DNA of 64,000 nucleotides from Anomaloglossus baeobatrachus (GCF_048569485.1 NC_134358.1:550370097-550434096); one strand, 5' to 3'; shown: positions 1 to 10,827, counted from the first letter of the stretch. Notes: a model not told the origin generated them from the sequence alone. Numbers and translations: made by a program.

Positions 1-340
1 AGGTGCGTGGCCTTGTGTGCACCATACGGGCATTCCCAGGAGGCCTGTGAGTCAGCAGCATGATCCGAGGATGGAGTGAACACCGCAGGACAGCCAGGCA
101 AGTGAGAGAACCAATGTCCCCCCGGTGGAGGGGGGTAGGACAGCATGGGGATGCCTGTTTAGGCGTTACGGCCTCATCTGCCTTGGCGTCACAATTCCTG
201 GGACATTCCATAGCCAATGCCAGTGACTTATAAGTAGTTCGTAAAATAAATCTGAAAAGTTTGAGATTTGACTGACCAACTTATCCCATCATTTCTTACC
301 AGCCTGATAAAAGGGAGGGGGTAGCCTCATTCTATGCCTC
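1..340. other. Unassigned flank
   Basis: No gene or clear repeat end is visible. The last 16 bases (325-340) are nearly repeated just after the LTR element, at 4887-4902. Confidence 0.4.
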
Positions 341-1578
341 TGTGACGCCCTGGACAAGCCAGGGGTCACAGGTAATTACACCACCACACCCTACACCCTG
401 GTTAGGTACATCTGAGCCAGACACAAAACCCTTGTTGCCTTCCTCCAGGGGCTGATGTCCACACCAGGGGGTGGGCCAGGCGGTTGGTCCCGCCCACCGA
501 GGAGTTCACAGTCCTGGAGGCGGGAAAAGAGCTGAGTTTAGCTCAGGCAGAGCTTGAGTGGAGTTAAGCTAGGGAAGTGAAAGTGGAAGGAGTAAAGTGA
601 AGTGGCAGTAGAGCAACTGACTGAGAGCGTCCGGGTGTGTGCCCCGGGCGAGACAGCAAGGTTGGCAGACGGCGGTGACCGTCTGCAGGAGTGGCCTATC
701 GGAGTTGCTGTAAGGACCTTGGACGGGCGGTGGCCCGGTGGTACCGGACCGGTACACAAGGAGAAGCCAGCACCATTGGCAGGGGCTTTTCGGACCCCGG
801 CAAGGCTTGGAGTCGCCGTGAATTTGCCGAATCCATCAGTGAAGGGGACCTCCTGGGTTTCCAAACAACTAAGTCCCGATTGAAGGCAACAGTCCAACCG
901 AGTGAGAGAGACACCGCCACCGCCAAGGCATCAGTTTCTCAGGGCCAGCGCCTGCGGGCAAAAAGGGGCTCCTCCGGCCCATATCCAAGCCGGGGAGCGG
1001 GTTACCGGTGGGAACCCATTGGAACCAACAGCAGGACTAGGTACAGGGAAAGGACAGTCACCGTTAACCTTCCGGGGAAGAGCAACAGCAGCCGTCCGTG
1101 GGACCCGTCTTTCCAGCCGTGTGTTTTACCGAGAACTGTGTCATCGTCTCAGGCTGAGTGAGTACCACTGTGCCGTGCGGCACAGCGCTGCCCCCGCGAC
1201 CCTGCACCTCACCAAGCCCCGCAACCCGCCTGCCATCACCCATCCTTACTCCCATCACTGGGCCCCGGGACAACCAACCCCTACCCACGGAGGGAGAACT
1301 AACAACTCAGCTGCTCCCTGTCACCGCTCCTGGGATCCCCATACAGAGCAGCAGTGGTGTCACCAGCATCACCACAACCGTGGGTGGCGTCACGGACTAT
1401 AATCAAATCCCCACAATCAAACCCACCCTTTTCACTCACGGGCGAGGAGCGCCGCTCGAGTCCCCGGGATCCGGCCCACCGTTCGAGCCACCACCGAGCA
1501 ACGGCAGCTGCAGCAGCAGTAGCAGCGGCTGGACCCGAGCAGTGGGAGAGCGCAGCGTCCCCTCCTCCGCCCGCGACA
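341..1578 (+). repeat. 5' LTR of the cold-shock element
   Basis: Direct repeat partner of 3649-4886, same length, TG...CA ends. No TATA box stands out inside it. Related LTRs occur at seven other loci of this window. It carries a TGGCGTCACGGA motif (1385-1396) that nearly repeats the primer site at 1582. Confidence 0.9.
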
Positions 1579-1581
1579 ACT

Positions 1582-1601
1582 TGGCGTCACGAACAGGATC
1601 C
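1582..1601 (+). promoter_or_regulatory. Primer-binding-site-like sequence
   Basis: Begins TGGCGTCACGAACAGG three bases after the 5' LTR, the usual place and opening (TGG) of a tRNA primer site. Its outer six bases and the CAGGAT block resemble the complement of a serine tRNA 3' end, but the middle does not match any tRNA I can recall. The same sequence lies at the matching place in the minus-strand sister element (near 62,835-62,850). Confidence 0.6.
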
Positions 1602-1670
1602 TACCGCTCTGCCGTTTGGTAGAGGTGCGCCTTGTTACCGCCGGAGGTGTCCGGCCGAAAAATTTCAGAA

Positions 1671-1823
1671 GCCGCCATCTTTGGCGCGAAAAGTTCCCGC
1701 TCGAGCGTCTCCTCGAGTAGTGGAGGCGCGAAGGCCAAAACCCCGCCCCGATAGAGGAGGAGCCGGAAAGAGACTAAGGGGGACGAAATGGCGGCTGGTC
1801 GCATGTGAGCGCGGCTATAAAAG
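1671..1823 (+). promoter_or_regulatory. Promoter-like block inside the element
   Basis: Within about 150 bp lie a YY1-type motif (GCCGCCATCTT, 1671), an E2F-type motif (TTTGGCGCGAAA, about 1680), a second ATGGCGGC motif (about 1788) and a TATA box (TATAAAAG, 1816-1823). The TATA box is 55 bp upstream of the ATG of the cold-shock ORF and outside the LTR, so the ORF could have its own RNA polymerase II promoter. Motifs are seen; activity is inferred. Confidence 0.5.
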
Positions 1824-1877
1824 CAGGGACGCCAGGACCCTGCGTCCATCTTGTTCCTGGGAGAGGCCGCCAGCAAG

Positions 1878-2966
1878 ATGTTCATGCCGTCCCGAAGCAC
1901 CGTAGCCCCCGCGCCTGGAACAGCGGCGTGGGTGAAGATCCGGACCGCGCAGCTCTATCAGAGGCTGCAGGTCAAGATGCAGCTCCTCTTGGAGGAGTGG
2001 GAGATCGACATGACGGAGGTCATAGCAACCGTGCGCAGACGCGAGGAGGAAGTTGCGGAAGGGAGGGTGAGTGACCCACGCCCCGATGCCCCTAGTGGGC
2101 CGGTCATCGCGGCTGCGGGACCCGGTCTAAACCCTCTCGCCCTGCTGCCTCCCTCGCCACCCGTCCCGGCTGCCGTGACCCCGTCACTAGGCCCGCTACC
2201 ACCGCAACCGGTAGCGATACCCCGCATGCCCGCCCAGGCGGGCCGACCTGTAGCCGGAGCCCGGAGCCGACCGGAGGTGCTCCCATGGAAAGCCCCGAGG
2301 CCTGAACCGGAGGCACCCCCCGAGAGATCCCCCAAGCCGGAGCCGATTGACCGCTCCGTGAAGAAGGCCCAGCAGCGGAAAGCCCCTGTGCCTATCCCCC
2401 ACGACTCGGACGAGGTAGCGCCGGGTTGCCGCTGCAAGGCGGCGTCCAAGGCCACGTCACCGCGGGACCTCCTGCCCAGATCACCAGCAGTGGGCAGTGT
2501 CCAAAAGGTCTCGCGGGGCCCGACCCGTGCGCCGGAGATCGCAGCAGCACCGTACTGGGATAGGGAGCTGGTACCGTTGGGCCCAGAAATCGAGGAGAGG
2601 GAGAGGAAGAAGGCGGAGTTGGTGGCCCGTGCAATCCGAGAGAAGGAGAGCCTGAGACAAGCGACCTTCTGTGTCCAGGGCCCGCTGTATGAGGGGCAGG
2701 TGAGGCAGTTTGATGTCCGCCGGGGCTATGGATTCATTTATGAACCGGGCCTGGAGGCAGAAGTTTTTATAGCCCGGCGGGATGTTAATGCTCACCTGCC
2801 AGAAGAGCACCCAGGCCGCAACCTGATGCCAGGGGACCTGGTGCAGTACACCCGGCACTGTGGGGAGAGGGGGTGGTTCGCGCTGGATGCAAAGCTGAGG
2901 GGCAGCCAGGAGGCCCGTGTGAGCGCCGCACCCCCTCCCTCAGGTGATGCCGAGGACTCGGAGTAA
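1878..2966 (+). CDS. Cold-shock-domain protein of an LTR element
   Basis: An open frame of 362 codons starting at an ATG with A at -3; a longer frame from 1851 begins with TTG and was not chosen. Residues ~15-60 are rich in Leu, Gln, Glu and Arg and could form a coiled coil. Residues ~70-240 are rich in Pro, Ala, Arg and Ser and look disordered. Residues ~240-265 are highly charged. Residues ~271-340 form a cold-shock domain: an RNP1-like RRGYGFIY and an RNP2-like EVFIARRDV, followed by a GDLVQY strand as in Y-box proteins and bacterial Csp. Cold-shock domains bind single-stranded RNA or DNA, so it probably binds nucleic acid, perhaps the element's own RNA (inference). It is the only ORF between the LTRs. 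I know of no standard Gag with this domain; it may be a captured host gene. Confidence 0.75.
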   Translation: MFMPSRSTVAPAPGTAAWVKIRTAQLYQRLQVKMQLLLEEWEIDMTEVIATVRRREEEVAEGRVSDPRPDAPSGPVIAAAGPGLNPLALLPPSPPVPAAVTPSLGPLPPQPVAIPRMPAQAGRPVAGARSRPEVLPWKAPRPEPEAPPERSPKPEPIDRSVKKAQQRKAPVPIPHDSDEVAPGCRCKAASKATSPRDLLPRSPAVGSVQKVSRGPTRAPEIAAAPYWDRELVPLGPEIEERERKKAELVARAIREKESLRQATFCVQGPLYEGQVRQFDVRRGYGFIYEPGLEAEVFIARRDVNAHLPEEHPGRNLMPGDLVQYTRHCGERGWFALDAKLRGSQEARVSAAPPPSGDAEDSE

Positions 2967-3590
2967 GAGCAGCGGAGCACCGTTGTCACCGTCCCTGTTG
3001 GGACCACCTGTGTGTGTTTTAAAGTTTGAAAGTTTTAAAGATGAAAATGATAAGTGAATGAAACCGAAGAAAGTTACCTGATTGTCTACTGCTGATTGAA
3101 ACCGGTCGTTGCCGGCACTGTTGTCCCCGTGGAGACCGTTCTAAAAAGTTGCATAAGGAACTTCCTATGAACAAGCCCGAGAACTTGCAGGGCAACCACA
3201 AACGTTAGTGGAATGTAAATAATGTTGTTGTTACAGCTTCCACCGTTACCGCCTCCGGAGAGGCAGATTGGAGGAAGGGCCCGCAGTGGAGCAGGCTGGG
3301 GCCCAGCCACCACCGGAACCGGTGGCAATCCTCTGGGGGTTTCAGGGGTTCCCCATGGACGTGGGTCCCCTGAAAAGGACAGAACCCGCTCGGGCAGCTT
3401 GTGCAGGACTGGGGTCAAGGGGTGCTGCCTGTTTCCTAGGGGCAGCATCAGGGCCAGGTTGCTTGGGTGGGAGCCGTAACCGTTTGAAACCGTTGAAACC
3501 GTTTAAGTAAGAGTACCTCCCGATGTGGGAAGACGTTATTATAAATGTATGTGTGTTACCGTTTTTCTATTTTTCTACAGTTAAAAGAAA

Positions 3591-3648
3591 AATAAAACCG
3601 GTGTTGGACAGGCAGCCCGCGGACGGTCTGCATTTTGCTAAGGGGGAA
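3591..3648 (+). promoter_or_regulatory. Poly(A) signal and polypurine tract
   Basis: AATAAA at 3591-3596 lies 0.6 kb after the ORF, followed by a G/C-rich stretch and the polypurine tract AAGGGGGAA (3640-3648) that abuts the 3' LTR. The polypurine tract is the standard plus-strand primer of LTR elements. The same order recurs, reversed, in the sister element at 61,987-62,080. Confidence 0.6.
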
Positions 3649-4886
3649 TGTGACGCCCTGGACAAGCCAGGGGTCACAGGTAATTACACCACCACACCCT
3701 ACACCCCGGTTAGGTACATCTGAGCCAGACAAAAAACCCTTGTTGCCTTCCTCCAGGGGCTGATGTCCACACCAGGGGGTGGGCCAGTCAGTTGGTCCCG
3801 CCCACCGAGGAGTTCACAGTCCTGGAGGCGGGAAAAGAGCTGAGTTTATCTCAGGCAGAGCTTGAGTGGAGTTAAGCTAGGGAAGTAAAAGCGGAAGGAG
3901 TAAAGTGAAGTGGCAGTAGAGCAACTGACTGAGAGCGTCCGGGTGTGTGCCCCGGGCGAGACAGCAAGGTTGGCAGACGGCGGTGACCGTCTGCAGGAGT
4001 GGCCTATCAGAGTTGCCGTAAGTACCGTGGACGGGCGGTGGCCCGGTGGTACCGGACCAGTACACAAGGAGAAGCCAGCACCATTGGCAGGGGCTTTTCG
4101 GACCCCGGCAAGGCTTGGAGTCGCCGTGAATTTGCCGAATCCGTCAGTGAAGGGGACCTCCTGGGTTTCCAAACAACTAAGTCCCGATTGAAGGCAACAG
4201 TCCAACCGAGTGAGAGAGACACCACCACCGCCAAGGCATCAGTTTCTCAGGGCCAGCGCCTACGGGCAAAAAGGGGCTCCTCCGGCCCATATCCAAGCAG
4301 GGGAGCAGGTTACCGGTGGGAACCCATTGGAACCAACAGCAGGACTAGGTGCAGGGAAAGGACAGTCACCGTTAACCTTCCGGGGAAGAGCAACAGCAGC
4401 CGTCCGTGGGACCCGTCTTTCCAGCCGTGTGTTTTACCGATAACTGTGTCATCGTCTCAGGCTGAGTGAGTACCACCGTGCCGTGCGGCACAGCGCTGCC
4501 CCCGCGACCCTGCACCTCACCAGGCCCTGCAACCCGCCTGCCATCACCCATCCTTACTCCCATCACTGGGCCCCGGGATAACCAACCCCTACCCACGGTG
4601 GGAGAACTAACAACTCAGCTGCTCCCTGTCACCGCTCCCGGGATCCCCATACAGAGCAGCGGTGGTGTCACCAACATCACCACAACCGTGGGTGGCGTCA
4701 CGGACAATAATCAAATCCCCACAATCAAACCCACCCTTTTCACTCACGGGCGAGGAGCGCCGCTCGAGTCCCCGGGATCCGGCCCACCGCTCGAGCCACC
4801 ACCGAGCAGCGGCAGCCGCAGCAGCAGTAGCAGCGGCCGGACAAGAGCAGTGGGAGAGCGCAGCGTCCCCTCCTCCGCCCGCGACA
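3649..4886 (+). repeat. 3' LTR of the cold-shock element
   Basis: Same length as the 5' LTR (1238 bp), about 97% identical by eye, with differences spread evenly. Followed by the target duplication CCTC. Confidence 0.9.
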
Positions 4887-5111
4887 CCTCATTCTGTGCC
4901 TCAAAAATTTTCACAAAAAATCGGGAGAATTTAACCTATGACTCCCCCTAGTGCCTCTTTCCAGAGATTACGCACTGCATTGCTAACCTCATGTGGCAGA
5001 GCAGGCAAAAATGAGGGACAACCGGTGACCAGAGGTGACTTGTATCTTTTTGTAATAGAACTCAAAAAATTCAAACCTGGTATTTTTCACATAGATTTTG
5101 TGCAATATATT

Positions 5112-5792
5112 TGTAACGCCTGCCTAGATCAACAGACTCAGGTGGGATGTCATGGACAGACTAGAGGGAAGCCCCTCACCAAGCAGGACACCCAGAACCC
5201 TGAAACCCTTTAACACCTATACAGGGATTTGGAATTACACAGGGCCTTGGAGATCACTACCTGTGGAAGGCTGCAGTCCGATGAGAGTAGTCGTCAGGCA
5301 GGGTCAAACCAGGAATAGCAGAACAGGGACAGAATCGGCAGACAAGGACGTAATCAGAAAACGTAGCAGAGGTCAAATCCGGATCGGGCAGCGGGGTACA
5401 AAAACAGCAGGCAGAAGGGTAGTCAGAAAAAAAGCAGAGGTCAGCACACAGGAATCACAAAACAGAATAAGGCAGACCAGGAGCCAGGAAATCAGAACTA
5501 TCTCTGGCAGAGGTGAGCAGACAGGAGGGGAGCTAAGAAGGGTGTCGTGTCTTCCCATTGGCTGTAGCTGAACGCTGGCAACTTCAGCTGGAAGAAACAC
5601 GCCACCCACAGTCAGCCAGTGGTACTGCAGATCCCAAGATAACCCAGCCTAGTGGATGATCGGAGCCTGCGCCCACCGGTGCCGCTGGCATCGACTCCTC
5701 TCCCATCACCAGCACCATCCACGGCAGGAACACGGCGTCGCCTGGCGATCGGAGCAGAAGTCGCTGGAGCGGACTCCGGTGGTGACGTAACA
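5112..5792. mobile_element. Solo LTR with 5-bp target duplication
   Basis: 681 bp with ends TGTAACG and CGTAACA, flanked by ATATT on both sides (5107-5111, 5793-5797). A 5-bp duplication and TG...CA ends fit a gypsy-type LTR. It has no coding content. Family not identified. Confidence 0.75.
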
Positions 5793-6458
5793 ATATTCTA
5801 AACTGTAGGATAAATTAATTTATTGTTCATGGGAGGCAGTATTACAGCAGGTAAATGCTGATCCGTAATTTGGGCTTTTGTCAGCTGTAGGTGCTTGATC
5901 AACTACATTTACTGTAAACCAGAATTTTCTTAAACATGAAAGGTTCCTTGCCCCCATTTATGGAAGCGATACAAAATTTAACAGGAGGGGGCGACAATGA
6001 ATAAAGGAGAAACATTCTATTAGGGCAGGGGTGCACAACAGTTTTTGGTCCAAGGGCCACATTGCCATACTAAACCAATCCCAAGCGCAGTAAAAAAAAA
6101 ATTAAAGGGGTGCTTGCATGAATACAACACCAAAACCACAATCAGTACAATAATACAAAACCAGAATCAAGTTTTGAGTATTTGAGGAGGATTTATAGCA
6201 GGAACAACAGCACTGATGAAATGCAGACGGTATTACAAATAAACACTTACATCTTGGTTCCTTATATCTAACATCTTCTCTGATTCAAGTCGTTCTGATC
6301 CATTTTGTCACCATGTAGTACAGACATGATGAAATTTCATGCCTAGAGCTCATCTCTATAGACTTCCTCTTCTCCGTCTTCAGCATCCCATCCCAACATG
6401 GTTCCCTTAAAAATAAAAGTATCATTAGAATGCTCCATAAATAAAAATATCTCCCATA
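5793..6458. other. No gene seen
   Basis: AT-rich. A stretch near 6026-6070 (CAGGGGTGCACAAC...) resembles the end of a hAT-type transposon, but no partner end was found. Confidence 0.3.
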
Positions 6459-7497
6459 CAGTAATGGCTAAAAGTGTTGGCACCCTTAAAATTGTTCCAG
6501 AAAATGAAAAATAAAAAACAACGGGAAAAAAGCAAGCTGGACATAATTTCACAGAGAACCCCAAAAATGGGCCAGACAAAATTGTTGGCACAGCTATAGT
6601 GGAAGACCCAGGAGGACCCCACTGCTGACACAAGACATAAAAAAATCTAGACTGTAGTTCGTCAAAATGTACATGAGTAACCAAAATCCTTCTGGGAAAG
6701 CGACTTGTGGACAAATGGGACCAAGAGCTTTTTGATCAAGCAAATCATTCTACTGTTTACCAAAAACTGAATAAGGCATACAAAGAAAAGAACACAGGAC
6801 CTACAGTCACATATGGTGGAGGTCAGAGATGTTTTGGGGTTGTTTTGCTGCCTCTGGCACTGGGGGCCCTGACTGTGGTGAAGACATCATGAAATCTGAA
6901 TATTACTAAAGGATTTTGGGTGGCAATGTACTGCCCAGTGTCAGAAAGCTGGGAGTGCGTCCTAGGTCAGGGGTCTTCCAGCATGACAATGACCCCCAAA
7001 CACTTCAAGAAGCCCCAGAAATGGATGGAAACAAAGCGCTGGAGAGTTCTGAAGTGAGAGCAATGAGTCCAGATCTAAATCCTATTGATACCTAGGGAGA
7101 GATCTTAAAATTGCTGTTGGGAGAAGAGAAGACGCCTTTCAGATATGAGAGACCTGGAGCAGTTTATAAAGAAGAGTCCATCCAAAATTACAAGTGAGAG
7201 GAGTAAGAAGCTGGTGGACGGTTATAGGAAGCGATTCATCATAGTTATTTGTTCCAAAGGATGTGCAACCAAATATTAAGTTGAGGATGCCAACAAATTT
7301 GTCCGAACCGTTTTTGGAGTTTTGTGTGCAATTATGTCCAATGTGCCTTTTTCTCAGTTTTTTTTGTGTTGCTCCAATACACAAAAAGGAAACAAACATG
7401 TGCATAACAAAACATATGTAATTGCAATAATGTTCAGGGAGAAATACTCCATTTTGTAGAACAATTTCAAGGGTGCCAACATTTACAGCTATGACTG
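6459..7497 (+). mobile_element. Tc1-like DNA transposon, degenerate
   Basis: 1039 bp between TA dinucleotides. The ends are inverted: CAGTAATGGC...GTTGGCACCC on the left and GGGTGCCAAC...ATGACTG on the right. The length is much below the ~1.6 kb of a full Tc1 element, so part of the transposase gene is lost. A second copy of the family lies at 54,396 on the other strand. Confidence 0.8.
6707..7250 (+). pseudogene. Tc1-like transposase relic
   Basis: Fragments in several frames match the second half of a Tc1 transposase: a GGGQRCFG stretch like the family's GGGSIMVWG, then PKH and a degraded SPDLNPI region (near 6990-7110). Several stop codons and frameshifts interrupt it, and the N-terminal DNA-binding part is missing. 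It cannot encode a working transposase. Confidence 0.65.
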
Positions 7498-7499
7498 TA

Positions 7500-7945
7500 A
7501 TTGCCCCTCAATGTCCTCCCTGCACAAAATATTCATCCCATGCTTCCCCTTTCCATAATGTCCTCCCTCACTGTCCTTCTCTATATTATTCCCCCACAAT
7601 GCTCCTCTCTAATTTCCTCCCCACACTCCCCTCTCCAAAATATCCCCCACACTGCCCCTCTCCAAAATATCTCCCCCACTGCCGCTCATATATTATCCCC
7701 CTACACTGCCCCTCACTATATCCTCACTCTACACTGCCTCTCTCCAAAACATACCCCACAGTGCCCCTCATTATACTATCCCCCACACTGTCCCTCTCCA
7801 AAATATCCCTACACTGAGGCTTTTCCATATTATCCCCTCATACTGCCTCCATGCATAAGGTCTCTTCATCCTACTGCTCCTCCCAATACTATGCCCTCTT
7901 TCACAATTTTTCCCTTATTGCCCCATAATGTGCCATCTCAGTAAG
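7500..7945. repeat. Irregular C-rich minisatellite
   Basis: Degenerate units of roughly 25-30 bp built on CCCCACACTGCCCCTCTCC and AAAATAT. The open frames through it are a by-product of the repeat. Confidence 0.6.
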
Positions 7946-9365
7946 ACCAAACTTCCCAACCAACCCCTTATCCAAAATATAGGGACATGCCATTTTCATC
8001 TCCTCAATGGAGCCTTTACTATTTCCCACTCTCTGCTACCTCTGCGGTGACAGCAGCAGTGTGATAAGGTCACAGCATGCTGACCTCATCACACCACTGC
8101 ACATCGGGGCATGGACTGACGAGCGCTCCTCTGCCCCCGTTCCGGTGCTCAAGTGTTCAAATGTATTTAAGTCTGATAGGTGAAAATGCATTTAAATATA
8201 AGTAGAAGGGAGTGACATTTATCTCTTTTCCAGTGGAGACGTGATATACTCTATGTTCTTTACTGAGATTCTCAATTATTATTACATATTTTTGTCAAGT
8301 AAAATACATAACAGATTGCATGGCTCTGAGGATTTCAGCTCCTAACACTAAGTACAGTTTTGTCTCAGATCTCCTGCCTTGAGAACCACAGACCTTGGTC
8401 TCATGCAATAGTGCTGTCATAAATGACAAATGCTGCCCGCGTATATAATGTGAATAATATGCAATATATATCCATCATGTCTTCTTGTCACCACTCCACT
8501 GCAAACAGAAGACAGATATGTATGAGTGATACTTGCTAGATTTTCTATGTATGGATGATGTAGCAGTAGAATATGCAGCTCCTATGTGGCCCTTGTAGGA
8601 AGGGGTCCAGACCTGGCAGATCTCACTCCCTTTAATACTGGACATGAAATTAATATGCAGGACTTCCCAGAAGCATTTCCAACTTGTATATTCATGGCAT
8701 CTATAGGGACCTTAAAAATAAGGCTCAGTTGTGTTGCACAGCTTCTAGCTTCCCAGTTGCAGAAGAAAGTTCACAGAGCAGATTACATGGGATAACAAGC
8801 TCTTTACTTCTTAGAGCATGAGGGAAAAATATGCGCAGTCATACAGCACTGCATCAGGAAGAGAAAGCAAAACCAGAAAGAATAAGAGACTTTTACAATA
8901 CAGTGAGTAAGGAAACTTTACACAACATTGCCATCTACTGTTAAATCAGCATAAAGTCCTCCATCACACAAACAAAGAAGTCCTCATCTGTTGCATATAC
9001 CAACAGGTTGCTCCACTTCGCACTTCTGTCCGTACATTTGCTCGGAATTTTCAAAACTCCAATACATATGAATGAGAAAAAGGGGGTTGCAAATGAATGG
9101 AAAGTGCACAACAGCGCATGATCAGGCCCACATTCTCAAGATAGATCCAGCTACATATCATACATATATGGGTTATTGTTACTCCCCTCTCCTGGCTTAG
9201 GTGCCGACTCTTGGTTTTCTCCCCTAGGGGCAGTTCTTTTTCTGCAAGTCCATCCCAGATTACTGTGGTGACCTGCAACCACTTATGCGCCATCCAAATC
9301 TTTTTAATAGTGACGCAGACAGATATGTGCTGATTTATTCAGAAAGCACTACATTCAGTTACCAC
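7946..9365. other. No gene seen; one near-palindrome
   Basis: Mostly AT-rich sequence without long open frames. At 8061-8092 two 12-bp arms, GTGATAAGGTCA and TGACCTCATCAC, are inverted around an 8-bp spacer with one mismatch. Confidence 0.4.
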
Positions 9366-10356
9366 TGTAGGGGGGATTAAGGTTATGCCACCCCCCTGTA
9401 TAAATAGCCAGCACACAGAAGTTATCCAATGTATAAAGTGTATTGTGTAGTTTGTAAATGGCCACCAGGTGGCAGTGTGGTAGTACGGCTGTCCTAGCAC
9501 CTGGGTGAGCAGAGGAAGAGTTAACTAAGGGGAGGAGAGGCTGGCTTAAAAAAGGAGGTGTTATAGTGGGGTGAGCAGGAGAGTTCCCCAGTAGTAGTGT
9601 TAGATAGAAGCCCCAAAATAGTCGATCGTGATCCTAAAGGTCACCCCTACGATCGCAGACATGCGGGATCCTGTGCGGAAAGGATTGGCTAACTGCATTC
9701 GCAGAAGTGGGGTATAGTCCAGTCGGTCGGGGGATTACATCAGTATTCTCCTGGATTGAAAATCCGAAGACTCCCTCTGCGAGACCAAAGGTCAGTTGCG
9801 CCCTCAAGGAGAAGGGTATGTCTTGTTCCTGGCCTGAGCACGGACGGAGGAGTGCCGTCATGCGTGGTACTTCACATGCGCAAGCAGTCCCTGTGGGTGG
9901 GATGGAGCGGCCAAAAAGACTATATAATTCGGTCAGTTCTAAGGAGACGTTAGACAGAGGGATGAGGGGACTAATGGTGTCTTATGGAGCCTATGTGCCA
10001 GGAGGAGGGTCGGCCGTTAAATTCAATATGGAAGAGGAGTTGGGAGGGAACCCCTTTGGGACCACGAATGGTGCCCATGTAGTGAAGAAGGGAGTTAAAG
10101 CTGTGAATGCTATTGATGTGGAGAGACAAAAGAGGAAAGTGATGAAAAGAAATGCTGTAACCATTGAGAAGAAACCAAGTAAAGTTATGATGTTTAATGA
10201 GAGAACTGTGTCACGGCCCTTTTTGTCCCAGAGTGAATGTGAAAGCCAGAGGGTATGGTGTAGAGGGGCTACGCTGTGGCCTGTTGACCCCTGAACACAC
10301 GGCTACCACTGCCTGCCCTGTGCCCGCTATACCACCTGTATTCCTCACGATCCAAT
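9366..10356 (+). other. Unassigned region with a TATA-like motif and an unrecognised ORF
   Basis: TATAAATA lies near 9400. An open frame at 9707-10294 (about 195 codons; first ATGs inside it at 9798 and 9858) encodes a Lys/Arg- and Gly-rich sequence with no domain I recognise. It may be part of a decayed retroelement. Function unknown. Confidence 0.25.
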
Positions 10357-10827
10357 CATCTCTTCAGCAAATACCTGCTTGTTTATCAACTATCTGTATT
10401 TACTTTCTGATTTAGACCTGCAGTTTACCATTTCTCTGCTGTAAGCATTATAAATTCTTCTCCGCTATTACTGGTGCTGTTCCACTACAACTCTTTTTCT
10501 ACACTGTGTAACCTTCCCTGCAAGCAATTGGCTAGATTCCCTGTGCACTACTTATGTCTTTCGATTAACCATCTGACTGCTAACTGCATACTTCTCTGCC
10601 ATTGACCATCTGCCTGCTGAAAGTATACAACTCTGTCTGTAACCACTTGTCTGCTGCAAGTCCAAGACTGACAATTTATCTTCAGTTACTGAGTATATCC
10701 ACATTCATAGCACTATATATTATGGGGTTTCCTGCTCTGGTCATCTGACTGTCATCCTACATACGTCACTGTACGCCTCACCATCCACTTCAGTCATCTA
10801 GATAATCATCTCTTCAGCAAATACCTG

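Larger units (their letters stand above)
341..4886 (+). mobile_element. Two-LTR, pol-less retroelement carrying a cold-shock-domain ORF
   Basis: Two direct 1238-bp LTRs (341-1578 and 3649-4886) begin TGTGACGCC and end GCGACA, flanked by the 4-bp target duplication CCTC (337-340, 4887-4890). A primer-binding-site-like sequence follows the 5' LTR, and a polypurine tract (AAGGGGGAA) directly precedes the 3' LTR. The 2070-bp interior has no protease, reverse transcriptase or integrase; it holds a single ORF with a cold-shock domain. It therefore looks like a non-autonomous LTR element mobilised in trans. The element looks whole. By eye the LTRs differ at some 30-35 positions (about 97% identity), so it is moderately young. 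The 4-bp target duplication would fit a retrovirus-like or a gypsy-like partner; family not resolved. Confidence 0.85.

Noticed and set aside
691-1905. Several 150-180-codon frames in the 5' LTR and leader
   Set aside because: GC-rich LTR sequence with overlapping frames in different registers; the 3' LTR copy has them too, and solo LTRs do not conserve them.
7473-7944. Pro/Cys/His-rich frames
   Set aside because: Produced by the C-rich minisatellite; no domain.
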